Position numbers and translations under genes: made by a program. Positions 1 through 11,450 of a stretch of DNA of 64,000 bases are shown piece after piece. A model generated the notes under the pieces. The model worked only from the letters and a program-made list of their open reading frames with translations. It did not search any database and had not been told where the DNA came from. The DNA is from Acidobacteriota bacterium (lineage in GTDB: Bacteria > Acidobacteriota > Vicinamibacteria > Vicinamibacterales > JAKQTR01), in the NCBI GenBank assembly GCA_026393675.1, contig JAPKZQ010000004.1, forward strand, positions 1 to 64,000, written 5' to 3'. Each line of letters opens with the position of its first letter. Positions within the stretch are counted from its first letter, which is position 1.

Positions 1-122
1 CTCGCCTCCGATAGCTCCCCACCCCGCCTCGCGGCGGCGCAGTAATCGTCGGCTTCAGGCCGGAGAGCGTTTGCCTGGAGAGGACTTGCACCTCTCGGGT
101 CATGGCACACTTACAGGCGCAC
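1..122 (-). mobile_element. probable 5' end of a group II (IIC-like) intron, cut by window edge
   Basis: Read on the minus strand from base 122, the sequence begins GTGCGCC, the type of 5' end found in bacterial group II introns. It then forms a hairpin GAGAGG-TGCAAGT-CCTCTC (96 to 78) and a GC-rich stretch resembling domain I of IIC introns. The boundary abuts a perfect 18-bp hairpin (123-166) just past the stop of the upstream gene, and IIC introns characteristically insert after such stem-loops. The rest, including any reverse transcriptase, lies outside the window. The assignment rests on resemblance from memory, not on a covariance-model search. Confidence 0.5.
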
Positions 123-166
123 GGATCGCCACGCTCCAGCCCGGCCACGCTGGAGCGTGGCGATCC
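123..166. repeat. perfect 18-bp inverted repeat (terminator-like hairpin)
   Basis: Bases 123-140 and 149-166 are exact reverse complements around an 8-nt loop. It lies 11 bp past the stop of the NtrC-type gene, where a terminator would be, but has no T-tract. The core (GCTCCAGCCCGGCC, TGGAGCGTGGCG, then CCAGG) recurs at 51041-51096, so it is a dispersed repeat rather than a dedicated terminator. Confidence 0.8.
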
Positions 167-177
167 AGGGACCCTGT

Positions 178-1659
178 TCAGGATGAGGGTGGGTCCGGCG
201 CGGCCGCCGCGGCGTCGCCGCCCTCGCCGTCACCAGCAGGCCCGCCGCTGCCGTTGCGTTTCCGCCGCGGGCGGATGTCGTAGCGCTTGATCATCTCGTT
301 CAATGTGGTCGGCTTGATGCGCAGCAGTTCCGCCGCGCGCTTCTGCACGCCGCCCGCGTTTTCGAGCGTCGTCTCGATGAGCCGCCGCTCGAAGTCCGTG
401 ACCACATCCTTGAGCGACAATCCCTCCGGCGGTACCACGACCTGTGGTATCTGGAACGTCGGCTTCCGCCTGACCTGCTCGGGAATCAGGTCGACGTCTA
501 TCCGCGAGCCCGGCGACAGCACGACGGCGCGCTCGATGACGTTTTCCAGTTCGCGCACATTGCCCGGCCAGTCGTAGTCGACCAGCCGATCCAGGGCATC
601 GGGCGTCAGTTCCAGGTCGCCCTTGCCGTTCTCCTCGCCGTACTTGTGAAGAAAATGGTGCGTGAGCGGCGGAATGTCCTCTTTCCGCTCCCTGAGCGCC
701 GGCAGCGGGATCGTGATGACGTGCAGCCGGTAGTACAGATCCTCGCGAAATCGCCCGTCCTCCATCATCTGCCGCAGGTCCACGTTGGTGGCCGCGATGA
801 TCCGGACGTCGACCTTGATGGTGTCCACCCCACCAAGGCGCATGAACTCGCGCTCCTGGATGACGCGCAGGAGTTTCGGCTGTGTTTCGAGCGGGATGTT
901 CCCAATCTCGTCGAAGAAGATGCTGCCGCGGTCGGCGACCTCGAACAGCCCCTTTTTGGGATAGACCGCGCCGGTAAAGGCGCCCTTGACGTGGCCGAAC
1001 AGGTTCGACTCAAGCAGGTCCGGAGGAAGGTTGCCCGAGTTCACCGTGACAAACGCGCGTTCGGCCCTGGCCGAGTGCGTGTGAATCGCGCGCGCCACCA
1101 GTTCCTTGCCCGTGCCGCTTTCACCCGCAATCAGGATCGTCGACCGGCTCGGCGCGGCCTGGATGATCAGGTCGAAGACCTGCCGCATCCTGGCGCTGCG
1201 ACCGATGATGTTGTCGAACTTGTGGTAACGCTCCTGCAGGGTCTGGCGCAGGACGCGGTTCTCGGTCACCAGGCGGCGGCGCTCGACGGCGTTCTGCAGC
1301 ACGGCGAGCACTTCGTCGTTCTTGAACGGCTTCGTGACGTAGTCGAAGGCGCCGCGCTTCATGGCGGCCACGGCCGTGTCGACGGAGGCAAACGCGGTGA
1401 TCATAATGACCGCGATGTCCTCGTCGATCTTCTTGATCTCGTCGAGCACCGTCAGGCCATCCATCCTGGGCATCATGACGTCGACGACGGCCGCATCAAC
1501 GGGCACCGACCGCACCAGGTCAAGGCCCTCGGCCCCGCTTGATGCCAGGCGCACCTCGTATCCCTCCCGCCTGAGGAGGGTCTCGAGGATCTCCCGCATG
1601 ATCTCTTCGTCGTCGATGACGAGAATGGTTCCCTGGCGGGTGACGGGGTCGGTGGCCAA
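178..1659 (-). CDS. NtrC-family sigma-54-dependent response regulator
   Basis: This 493-aa protein activates sigma-54 promoters when phosphorylated. The receiver domain (about residues 10-125) has the acidic pair D16/D17, phosphoacceptor D60 (VVDVMMP) and the TKPF lysine. The AAA+ domain has Walker A GESGTGKE, the sigma-54-contacting loop GAFTGA and Walker B FFDEIG. A Fis-type helix-turn-helix follows (GGVQKRAAELL), then a low-complexity Gly/Ala tail. The start is TTG at 1659, 3 bp after the stop of the histidine kinase gene. A later start would remove the receiver's acidic pocket, so TTG is preferred. It forms an operon with the kinase, its likely partner, behind a sigma-54-like promoter at 4623-4639, which suggests autoregulation. 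Confidence 0.95.
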   Translation of the reverse strand: MATDPVTRQGTILVIDDEEIMREILETLLRREGYEVRLASSGAEGLDLVRSVPVDAAVVDVMMPRMDGLTVLDEIKKIDEDIAVIMITAFASVDTAVAAMKRGAFDYVTKPFKNDEVLAVLQNAVERRRLVTENRVLRQTLQERYHKFDNIIGRSARMRQVFDLIIQAAPSRSTILIAGESGTGKELVARAIHTHSARAERAFVTVNSGNLPPDLLESNLFGHVKGAFTGAVYPKKGLFEVADRGSIFFDEIGNIPLETQPKLLRVIQEREFMRLGGVDTIKVDVRIIAATNVDLRQMMEDGRFREDLYYRLHVITIPLPALRERKEDIPPLTHHFLHKYGEENGKGDLELTPDALDRLVDYDWPGNVRELENVIERAVVLSPGSRIDVDLIPEQVRRKPTFQIPQVVVPPEGLSLKDVVTDFERRLIETTLENAGGVQKRAAELLRIKPTTLNEMIKRYDIRPRRKRNGSGGPAGDGEGGDAAAAAPDPPSS

Positions 1660-1662
1660 GGC

Positions 1663-4587
1663 TTACGCGCCGCCTGCCGCGACGCGCGACGCGCCCTGCG
1701 CGAGCGGCAGGATCATCGTGAACCTGGTGCCCTCGCCGACGCGGCTGTCGCACGTGATGGTGCCGTCGTGTTCGTGCACGATGCCGTAGGTGATCGACAG
1801 GCCGAGCCCTGTCCCCTCTCCCAGTGATTTCGTGGTGAAGAACGGATCGTAGATGCGCGCCAGGTGTTCGGCCTGGATCCCGGCGCCCGTGTCGCTGACC
1901 TCGATGACGGCCTCGTCGCCGCGCGTGCACGTCGTGATCGACAACCATCCGCCTCGTGGCATGGCGTCGCGGGCGTTAATGAACAGATTCAGGAACACCT
2001 GCTGCAGCTTGTGCTCCATCCCCATCACGACAGGAGGCACCGACGATAGATCGCGGCGCAGCTGGATATTGACGGCCTTCAACTGGTGCTCGAGCAGCGC
2101 CAGCACGTCATTGATGACGCCGTTGATGTCGGTGGGCGCATGCTCGGTGGGCGCCTGGCCGCCTCGGGCCAGCGTCAGCAACCCGTTGACGATCTTGGCC
2201 GCGCGGAACGTCTGCCGCTCGATCTTCTCGAGCAGCTTCGTGTCAGGGTCGTCCGGATTCGCGCGCTCGAGCAGCATCTGCGTGTAACTCGAGATGCCGG
2301 TCAGCGGCGTGTTGACTTCGTGCGCCACGCCCGCGGCCAGCAGGCCGATCGATGCCATCTTGTCGGAGATCTGTAACTGTTCCTCGAGTCGCGCTCGCGC
2401 GGTCACGTCCTCGAAGACAAGGATCGACCCTTCAATCGGCGCGCCGGCTTTATCGCCCTGCAGCGGCACGACCGCGATATTGACGAGCAGGCCCTTGTCG
2501 GCCCGACCCCGCGGCGACCCGAGCGGTATGCGGTACAGCGCCGTCCCCGACGGGCTGTCCCGTCGCGCGGCACGCAGCGCGTCGATCAATGCCGGCGAGA
2601 ACAAGTCCTCCAGGCGTTGCCCGATCGCCTCGTCGCGCCGAAGGTCGTACACCCGCTCGAGGGACCGGTTCCACCTCACCACCCGGTCGTTGGCATCGAC
2701 CACCGCGAGGCCGTTGTCGAGCGATTCGAGGATGTTCTCGTTGAACTGCCGCATGCGTTCCACTTCGGACGCCTGCTGCTTGAGTTGCTGATACAAGCGG
2801 CCGTTCTCGAGCGCTGTCGCAACCTGTGCCGCCACGGCCACCAGCAGCGCCATGTCTTCGCTGCTCAGCGGTTCGGCGCGTTCCTTGCGCCCCAGCGCCA
2901 GCAGCGCAATCGTTGTCTGCTTGGACACGCAGGGAATGAAGTAGTGGACGCCCTGATCGCGCCAGTGCCCGATCTCGTCCAGCGCAAACCGCCGCTGTGA
3001 AAGCGGGTCGTCGAGCGCGATGACATGCCCTGCCACCAAACGGGCTCCGATCCCGGAATCGACGCCCAGCTCCGGCGGCTGACCCACGAATCCGTGCGCG
3101 CGCAGCGCCCGGAACGCGCCCGCGGCCTCGTCGACGAGCATCAGCGCCATCCGGTCGATCACAAGTGTCTCGGTGATACGCGCGACGAGCCGGTCGCCGA
3201 GACGATCGATGTCGAGATCGGTGGAGAGGTCGCGCGCAAATCCGACCAGCGCCCGGCGGTAGTCGTAGCGGTCACGGTAGAACGCCCGATCGAGCACGGT
3301 CTGGATGCCGTCCTTGACCGGCCGGGCCAGCAGCACCATCACCAGCGTGGCGAGTACCGCGATAATCGTGTTGGTCTGCGACCCGTTCTCCAAAAACAGC
3401 CAGCCCGCTACGCGCAACAGCAGCGCGTAGATCGCGACGATGGCCGCCACGGCCGCCACGTAGACGAGGCTGCGTTTGACGATGACCTCGACGTCCATCA
3501 GGCGATAGCGCACGATCGCCGAGGCGAAGGCCAGCGGAATCAGTCCAAGCGGGATGGCCAGCAATTCCATGCGCACCGACGGCACCGCGCCGAGCGCAAA
3601 CGGCAGCGCATAGCCGACGGTAAACGGTCCGCCGCCAAGCACCGTGCCCCAGACAATCCATCGCAGCTGACGCCGTGCCGTCACCGAGCGCACTTGCGTC
3701 AATGCGCGCGCCAGGACGACGAAGCCGCAGGCGAGGAAGAGTCCGAAATACAGCGGATCAAACCGGTCGAGCGCGGAGATGATGCGGTCATAGCCCATCT
3801 CGTTGTCGTAGAGCCTGGCGATCGCGACCACTCGCGTCGTACCCATCAGGAGCGCGGGCAGATAGACGAGCGGCAGCAGCCGGGTTCCCAGCGTGGTGCG
3901 AACCCAACTGCCGCTGCGGTCCGGAAACACCAGGCTGAAATGGAACAACATCGGCCCGAGGGCCAGCATCGAAATCTCGTCAGCCCAGTAAAACACCCAA
4001 TCGAGGTGGTTGAACCGCCCGGCCGGCGAGAATGCGAACACGCCGAAGAACGCGACCGAGAGCCAGAAGAAGTGGAGCGACGACTGATTGCCGGGCCGCC
4101 GCAGCCTGACGGCCGCGCCGACCACCAGCGTAAACACACCCACCGCGGCAAGCACGTAGTACAGAACGCTGTTGCCCTGCGGAACGGGAGCCAACTGCAC
4201 CTGAATCATCTCGCGCGTGCCGAGGCGCAGCAGCGTGTAGGTGACAAGCGATCCCGGCTTCGCCCGGTGCGCGACATCGACGACGTCAGCCGGACTGTCC
4301 ACCGGCTGGCCGTCGATCGCGACCAGGACGTCGCCCGCACGAAGCCCGGCGCGTGACGCGGCTGAACCGCCGGCCAGATCGGCCGCCGTCACACCCTGGG
4401 ACCGTGGCACCCAGAGCACGCCGTCTTCGACCTCGTGCCACGTCGCGCGAGCCACGATGTTCGCGGCGCCCAGAGCGAGCAGCACGGCGACAATCGCCAA
4501 GGCAGCAATCCAGCCCAGCGCGCTGGGCGTCGAGTGCCCAACCGCGGACTTCCTGGAATCATCTGCCCGCATCTGATTGTCGTACAT
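1663..4587 (-). CDS. membrane sensor histidine kinase with PDZ, multi-TM, GAF and PAS domains
   Basis: This 974-aa protein is the probable sensor for the adjacent NtrC-type regulator. In order it has an N-terminal TM helix, a PDZ-like domain (about 50-130, with AGLRAGDVLVAIDGQ), a block of hydrophobic helices (about 140-390), a GAF-like region (about 440-600), a PAS domain (about 620-730), a HisKA domain with phosphoacceptor His in AAGVAHEVNTPLTG, and a HATPase_c domain with DTGAGI and GEGTGLGLSI. The periplasmic PDZ preceding a seven-helix-like block is an uncommon input arrangement. The ATG at 4587 was chosen because it lies about 25 nt below the predicted sigma-54 transcription start. The signal sensed is unknown. 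Confidence 0.93.
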   Translation of the reverse strand: MYDNQMRADDSRKSAVGHSTPSALGWIAALAIVAVLLALGAANIVARATWHEVEDGVLWVPRSQGVTAADLAGGSAASRAGLRAGDVLVAIDGQPVDSPADVVDVAHRAKPGSLVTYTLLRLGTREMIQVQLAPVPQGNSVLYYVLAAVGVFTLVVGAAVRLRRPGNQSSLHFFWLSVAFFGVFAFSPAGRFNHLDWVFYWADEISMLALGPMLFHFSLVFPDRSGSWVRTTLGTRLLPLVYLPALLMGTTRVVAIARLYDNEMGYDRIISALDRFDPLYFGLFLACGFVVLARALTQVRSVTARRQLRWIVWGTVLGGGPFTVGYALPFALGAVPSVRMELLAIPLGLIPLAFASAIVRYRLMDVEVIVKRSLVYVAAVAAIVAIYALLLRVAGWLFLENGSQTNTIIAVLATLVMVLLARPVKDGIQTVLDRAFYRDRYDYRRALVGFARDLSTDLDIDRLGDRLVARITETLVIDRMALMLVDEAAGAFRALRAHGFVGQPPELGVDSGIGARLVAGHVIALDDPLSQRRFALDEIGHWRDQGVHYFIPCVSKQTTIALLALGRKERAEPLSSEDMALLVAVAAQVATALENGRLYQQLKQQASEVERMRQFNENILESLDNGLAVVDANDRVVRWNRSLERVYDLRRDEAIGQRLEDLFSPALIDALRAARRDSPSGTALYRIPLGSPRGRADKGLLVNIAVVPLQGDKAGAPIEGSILVFEDVTARARLEEQLQISDKMASIGLLAAGVAHEVNTPLTGISSYTQMLLERANPDDPDTKLLEKIERQTFRAAKIVNGLLTLARGGQAPTEHAPTDINGVINDVLALLEHQLKAVNIQLRRDLSSVPPVVMGMEHKLQQVFLNLFINARDAMPRGGWLSITTCTRGDEAVIEVSDTGAGIQAEHLARIYDPFFTTKSLGEGTGLGLSITYGIVHEHDGTITCDSRVGEGTRFTMILPLAQGASRVAAGGA

Positions 4588-4622
4588 CAGGTCAATAACC
4601 GGGAGCGCGCCTAGATTGTCTT

Positions 4623-4639
4623 AGCAATCAACATACCAA
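4623..4639 (-). promoter_or_regulatory. candidate sigma-54 promoter for the kinase-regulator operon
   Basis: The minus strand reads TTGGTATGTTGATTGCT. The -24 GG and -12 GC are exactly spaced as in the sigma-54 consensus (TTGGCACG-N4-TTGCW), with two mismatches in the CAC. Transcription would start near 4612, about 25 nt before the kinase ATG. The operon encodes a sigma-54 activator, so self-activation is plausible. Confidence 0.6.
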
Positions 4640-4657
4640 GAACCGGCGTCGCTAGAA

Positions 4658-4692
4658 ATGAATAAACTCTTATTATTCATAGACTTAAGTCT
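4658..4692. promoter_or_regulatory. two adjacent AT-rich palindromes, possible activator sites
   Basis: ATGAATAA (4658-4665) and TTATTCAT (4673-4680) form an 8-bp stem and are directly followed by the perfect palindrome AGACTTAAGTCT (4681-4692). The tract is strikingly AT-rich for this genome and lies 20-70 bp upstream of the sigma-54-like promoter, where enhancer sites for an NtrC-type activator could sit. The rest of 4588-4847 holds no gene. Confidence 0.45.
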
Positions 4693-4847
4693 AATTCTCA
4701 ACTGTTGGTCCCACAAAAATCCATCCGCGCGGATGATTGCTCCAACCAGATGGATCTGGCTGGGCCGGAAACGTGTGCGTCCAGAATAGAAATTTCTCGT
4801 GGAATCCACCGCGGCCACCGAACTTGTGACAGTCGCGGGACCCGAAA

Positions 4848-6764
4848 TCAGAACCGGATCCGGACGCCACCGACGACACGCTTAGGCGGCCTCACGACCA
4901 GTAGTTCGTCGTAGGGGGAACGTTCGATGTTCGACTCGCGGAACAGGTTGCACACCGCGACGAGCAGCTCCCAGTCGGCTGATGTGAAATTCAGGAACGG
5001 CAGAGCCTGGTTCACCTGAACGTCGAACCTGGTGTCGAGGCCCGAGCCGCCGCGCGAGGTCATCTGGCGCGCGAATCCGGTGTTCACTTTGTACAGCACG
5101 TAGACACGGGTGGCGGTCGGCCGGAAGTCGGTTTCAAGCGACGTGGTCAAATCATGGAGGCGCTGCTGGTCGCTGCCCCGGCCTCCCATCCAGAGGGCCA
5201 TCACGGATTGGTCGGGCGAGTGGTCCCAGCGTGCGGTTGACTGGGAATAGTCCACCACACCTCGCACGCCGCCGACGATCGCGCGGCTCAGACTGACACT
5301 CCATCCGCGAGCATTCAGGTCGCCAAGCGTGGCCACGTAGTAGTGACCAAGACTCGGCACCGATCGGTCTGGAATCGCGACCGCAAACACCGCCCCGGCC
5401 TGATCCCCGACGCGCTGGTAGAAGGTGCGGAACCCCACGACAAACGCGGCGATATCGCGTTCGATCCCGACCTCGAGATGATCCGTACGTTGCGGCCGGA
5501 ATCCCTCGGCCTCTGACCAGGGAGAGAAGGTCCGCTGCGCAGGCAGCACCACGCCGTTGCCGTTGCCGGCACCCGGGAGGAACTCCTCGGCGCCTGGCGC
5601 GACCACGTAACGAGCAGCGACGGCACGGACGCGGTACTTATTGGCGGGACGAAGGGTCAGCGAGAGACGCGGGCTGAATAAGCCGTTTCCGCTGAGATAA
5701 TCCTGCCACGAATAGGTCACGCCGTAGCCGATGGTGACGTTGGGCGAGAGTGTCCACTGGTCGGACCCGTGGACCGTGCCGACCGAACGCGATCCGGCGC
5801 TCATGTCGGGAATGCCCAGCGCGCTCGACCGATCGTAGTGCTGCGTGCTGTACGTGATGCCCGCCAGGAACCGATGCTCAGCCGAGTGCCTCGCGGTCAA
5901 CGATCCGGCAACAAACCACGACCCCATTCCCCCTTGCGTCAGTGCGCCGCGAACCGCCCAGTCGCCGAGGCTACCAGCCGGCGCTCCAAGCGAGACGTAC
6001 GCCACGCCAGCCGACGCGACGGCACCAGTCGACCACACGTCTGCTGGACCATTGAACGATCCGATGGTGACGAAATTCACCTGACCGGTCAGCGGCATGG
6101 CATCGAACAGGCCAGATGCAAACCGGGCCGACGAATCAAATGCGTGGCCGAGGAACGACCGTCCCGCTTCTGCCGCTGCGCCGGCGTCGCCGCCACCGTC
6201 GACCACTCCCCTGGCGTCGTCGACATTCTTCAACACGCTGCGCGGCAGGTGGCGAAGCCGCCAGTTGGCTTCGGTGTGGTCGTGATCGACGTCGGCCCCG
6301 CCGCTCACGGCGCCCCCAGGCAGGCCGTCGATCGGCAGCAGACTGGCCGCCAGCACCCTGGTCGTCGATGGTGCCGAGCCGTTGTCCGTGAGTGATCGCA
6401 GCGCCACCGACACCAGTGCCGGCACGCTCGACCGGACCTCGACCATCTGTCGGGGAGCCGGGACGAAGCCGTCCAGATGGATGCGCACCGTGTACGCACC
6501 GGTCGGGAGCGCACCGAAGCGGAAGCGGCCGTCCTTGCCGGTGAGCGCAAACACGACCGTTGATCCGAGCGCCGACACCATGGCACCGGCAAGTGGCCGA
6601 CCTTTGGTATCGACCACCAACCCCTGGATATCGCCCTGCGTCGCCGCGCGCGCCACGACGGACTGTGGCGAGCGGATCGACACAGACTGCGCAGACGCCG
6701 GCACGCTGGCCACGACGAATCCGGCGACGGCCGCCACGACCACGAATGTGGATACGCGTGTCAT
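4848..6764 (-). CDS. outer-membrane beta-barrel protein with carboxypeptidase-regulatory-like domain
   Basis: This 638-aa protein starts with a signal peptide (MTRVSTFVVVAAVAGFVVAS...ASAQ). A carboxypeptidase-regulatory-like beta-sandwich follows (about 40-115, IQGLVVDTKGRPLAGAMV), then a long beta-barrel region rich in alternating aromatic residues that ends in an outer-membrane-type terminal Phe (GGVRIRF). It resembles the TonB-receptor-like proteins abundant in Acidobacteriota, but I see no plug domain or TonB box, and it is shorter than full receptors (900-1000 aa). The ATG at 6764 is preferred over the start 15 nt upstream because the signal peptide begins there. It is probably co-transcribed with the secreted protein upstream. 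Substrate unknown. Confidence 0.8.
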   Translation of the reverse strand: MTRVSTFVVVAAVAGFVVASVPASAQSVSIRSPQSVVARAATQGDIQGLVVDTKGRPLAGAMVSALGSTVVFALTGKDGRFRFGALPTGAYTVRIHLDGFVPAPRQMVEVRSSVPALVSVALRSLTDNGSAPSTTRVLAASLLPIDGLPGGAVSGGADVDHDHTEANWRLRHLPRSVLKNVDDARGVVDGGGDAGAAAEAGRSFLGHAFDSSARFASGLFDAMPLTGQVNFVTIGSFNGPADVWSTGAVASAGVAYVSLGAPAGSLGDWAVRGALTQGGMGSWFVAGSLTARHSAEHRFLAGITYSTQHYDRSSALGIPDMSAGSRSVGTVHGSDQWTLSPNVTIGYGVTYSWQDYLSGNGLFSPRLSLTLRPANKYRVRAVAARYVVAPGAEEFLPGAGNGNGVVLPAQRTFSPWSEAEGFRPQRTDHLEVGIERDIAAFVVGFRTFYQRVGDQAGAVFAVAIPDRSVPSLGHYYVATLGDLNARGWSVSLSRAIVGGVRGVVDYSQSTARWDHSPDQSVMALWMGGRGSDQQRLHDLTTSLETDFRPTATRVYVLYKVNTGFARQMTSRGGSGLDTRFDVQVNQALPFLNFTSADWELLVAVCNLFRESNIERSPYDELLVVRPPKRVVGGVRIRF

Positions 6765-6766
6765 AG

Positions 6767-9397
<2,631 letters not shown>

Positions 9398-9510
9398 TGC
9401 GGTCGCCTCACGCTTCCGCGCGTGAGGCGCATCAAGCTCGACAGGGACCACCGCCGGATCGATGTTGCCGCCCCTCCCCGTCGGGCGACAGCGACTGAAG
9501 GAGGAAGGCC

Positions 9511-9816
9511 GTGGACGAAGCGCTTGCCAACCGGCTCGTGCGAGAACTGGCCGACGCAATTGCCGCAGCCGCCGCAGGGGACGCGCGGGTTGAAGCCTGT
9601 CATGCGAAAGCGCGCGAATCTGGCTTCGAGCTGAAGGTCGCGCTCGCCGCCGAGGTGCGCAGCGTGAATTCCGAGTGCCCGTCTGTAACGCCTGATCTGA
9701 CCATCGAGCCGCAGGCGATTGTGTCGCCACCACCTCCAGAGTTGACCGCCGCCGACCGCCGGTTCCTCAAAGCGCTCCGCATCAGTTCGGGCAGCGCGGC
9801 GTCTGGCCGCCGCTAG
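9511..9816 (+). CDS. small hypothetical protein
   Basis: The 101-aa product starts with GTG at 9511 behind a near-ideal Shine-Dalgarno (AAGGAGGAAGG at 9499-9509), which supports it as a real gene. It has an amphipathic Ala/Glu-rich N-terminal helix, two cysteines and a basic C-terminus. No TM segment, signal peptide or known domain is visible. It lies 113 bp after enolase on the same strand and ends just before a nested inverted repeat. Function unknown. Confidence 0.65.
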   Translation: MDEALANRLVRELADAIAAAAAGDARVEACHAKARESGFELKVALAAEVRSVNSECPSVTPDLTIEPQAIVSPPPPELTAADRRFLKALRISSGSAASGRR

Positions 9817-9818
9817 GC

Positions 9819-9881
9819 GGAAAAGTGATCGGGTCACTTTTCCTCCGATGGATGCCGAAAAAGTGACCCGATCACTTTTCC
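9819..9881. repeat. nested inverted repeat made of two AAAAGTGA hairpins
   Basis: Two hairpins, AAAAGTGA-TCGGG-TCACTTTT (9821-9841) and AAAAGTGA-CCCGA-TCACTTTT (9859-9879), are exact reverse complements of each other. The whole element can therefore fold as two small stems or as one long stem of about 25 bp. It lies between the small ORF and the -10 box of the mutase gene and could be a bidirectional terminator, an operator or a REP-type mobile repeat. Confidence 0.85.
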
Positions 9882-9883
9882 TC

Positions 9884-9889
9884 TAGAAT
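9884..9889 (+). promoter_or_regulatory. -10 box (TAGAAT) 13 nt before the mutase start
   Basis: TAGAAT begins 13 nt before the ATG at 9897, so transcription would start at or next to the start codon. This fits a leaderless mRNA, and no Shine-Dalgarno is visible. The same geometry is seen at 24381, 34278 and 21286 (minus). Confidence 0.5.
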
Positions 9890-9896
9890 AGGGCAG

Positions 9897-11450
9897 ATGA
9901 TCGATCGTCCGCCCCAACCTGATTCCTCACGTGCGGCCGGCGACCGCCCGGTGGCCGACATCGGCTATCCCGGCGAGTTTCCCTATACGCGCGGCATCCA
10001 GCCGACGATGTACCGCGGCCGCCTGTGGACGATGAGGCAGTACGCCGGGTTTGGCACCGCGCGACAGTCGAACCAGCGGTACCGCTACCTGCTCGCCCAG
10101 GGCGTCACAGGTCTGAGCGTCGCCTTCGATCTGCCCACGCAGATCGGGTACGACTCGGACAGCCCGCTGGCGCTTGGCGAGGTTGGCAAAGTCGGCGTGG
10201 CCATCGACTCGATCGAGGACATGGCCGATCTGTTCGATGGCATTCCGCTCGGCCGCGTGTCGACGTCGATGACGATCAACGCGACCGCGAGCACGCTGCT
10301 GGCGCTCTACATCGCCGTCGCGAGGCGGCAGGGTGTGCCGGCGAGCGCCCTCTCGGGCACGGTGCAGAACGACATTCTCAAAGAGTACGTGGCCCGAGGC
10401 ACGTACATCTTCCCTCCCCGCCCATCCCTGCGCCTTGTGACCGACATCTTCGCGTTCTGCGAACGCGAGGTACCCAACTGGAACACGATTTCCATCAGCG
10501 GGTATCACATCAGGGAGGCCGGTTCGACGGCCGTCCAGGAGGTGGCGTTCACGCTCGCCAACGCGATTGCCTACGTGCAGGCCGCGGTCGACGCCGGGCT
10601 CGACGTCAACAGCGTCGGCCAGCGCGTGTCGTTCTTCTTCAATGCTCACAACGACTTCCTGGAGGAAATCGCGAAGTTCCGCGCGGCGCGCCGACTGTGG
10701 GCCACCATCATGCGTGACAGGTTCCACGCGACCCACCCCCGCGCCCAGGCCATGCGCTTCCACACGCAGACGGCGGGCAGCACGCTGGCCGCGCAGCAGC
10801 CGGACAACAACATCGTGCGCGTGGCCATCCAGGCGCTGGCGGCGGTGATGGGCGGCACGCAGTCTCTGCACTGCAACAGTCGAGACGAGGCGCTCGCGTT
10901 GCCGACCGAGACGTCGGCCGCCATCGCGCTTCGCACGCAGCAGGTCATTGCGCACGAGACCGGTGTCGCCAACTCGGTGGACCCGGTCGGCGGTTCGTTC
11001 GTCGTGGAGGCGTTGACGGATCGGATCGAACGCGAGGCCCGGGAGATCATCGAGACGATCGACCGGCTCGGGGGGACGCTCGCGGCCATTGATACCGGGT
11101 TCGTCCAGCGCGCGATCCAGGACGCCGCATATCAGGCTCAGAAGGCCATCGACAGCGGCGATGCGGTCGTCGTGGGCGTCAACCGATTCATGTCGACCGA
11201 CCCGGTGAACATTGAGACGCTGCAGATTGATCCGACTGTTGAGCGCGAGCAGGTCGATCGGCTGTGCCAGTTACGGTCCAGCCGCAGTGCGTGCGACTGG
11301 CGCGCCGCGCTCGACGTGGTGTCGCTCGCCGCGGCGTCAGGCGACAATCTGATGCCGCCCCTGATCGCGGCGGTCGAAGCGAAGGCCACCGTCGGCGAGA
11401 TATCAGACACACTGCGACAGCAGTTCGGTGAATACCGGGAAAATGTCTAA
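9897..11450 (+). CDS. mcmA: methylmalonyl-CoA mutase, large (catalytic) subunit
   Basis: The 517-aa protein is the substrate-binding TIM-barrel half of an adenosylcobalamin-dependent acyl-CoA mutase, interconverting methylmalonyl-CoA and succinyl-CoA in propionate metabolism. Conserved blocks are [53 protein letters not shown] and [15 protein letters not shown]. The tyrosine in RQYAG and arginine in PSLRLV match methylmalonyl-CoA rather than isobutyryl-CoA mutases. The B12-binding domain is absent, so a separate small subunit is needed; it is not in this window. The gene overlaps the following ABC ATPase by 8 bp, implying co-translation. Confidence 0.92.
   Translation: MIDRPPQPDSSRAAGDRPVADIGYPGEFPYTRGIQPTMYRGRLWTMRQYAGFGTARQSNQRYRYLLAQGVTGLSVAFDLPTQIGYDSDSPLALGEVGKVGVAIDSIEDMADLFDGIPLGRVSTSMTINATASTLLALYIAVARRQGVPASALSGTVQNDILKEYVARGTYIFPPRPSLRLVTDIFAFCEREVPNWNTISISGYHIREAGSTAVQEVAFTLANAIAYVQAAVDAGLDVNSVGQRVSFFFNAHNDFLEEIAKFRAARRLWATIMRDRFHATHPRAQAMRFHTQTAGSTLAAQQPDNNIVRVAIQALAAVMGGTQSLHCNSRDEALALPTETSAAIALRTQQVIAHETGVANSVDPVGGSFVVEALTDRIEREAREIIETIDRLGGTLAAIDTGFVQRAIQDAAYQAQKAIDSGDAVVVGVNRFMSTDPVNIETLQIDPTVEREQVDRLCQLRSSRSACDWRAALDVVSLAAASGDNLMPPLIAAVEAKATVGEISDTLRQQFGEYRENV

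Noticed and set aside
646-1542. 298-aa plus-strand open frame
   Set aside because: It is antisense to the NtrC-type regulator, Arg/Asp/His-rich without domains; a typical GC-rich shadow frame.
3025-4356. 443-aa plus-strand open frame
   Set aside because: Antisense to the histidine kinase, with composition typical of a shadow frame and no recognisable motif.
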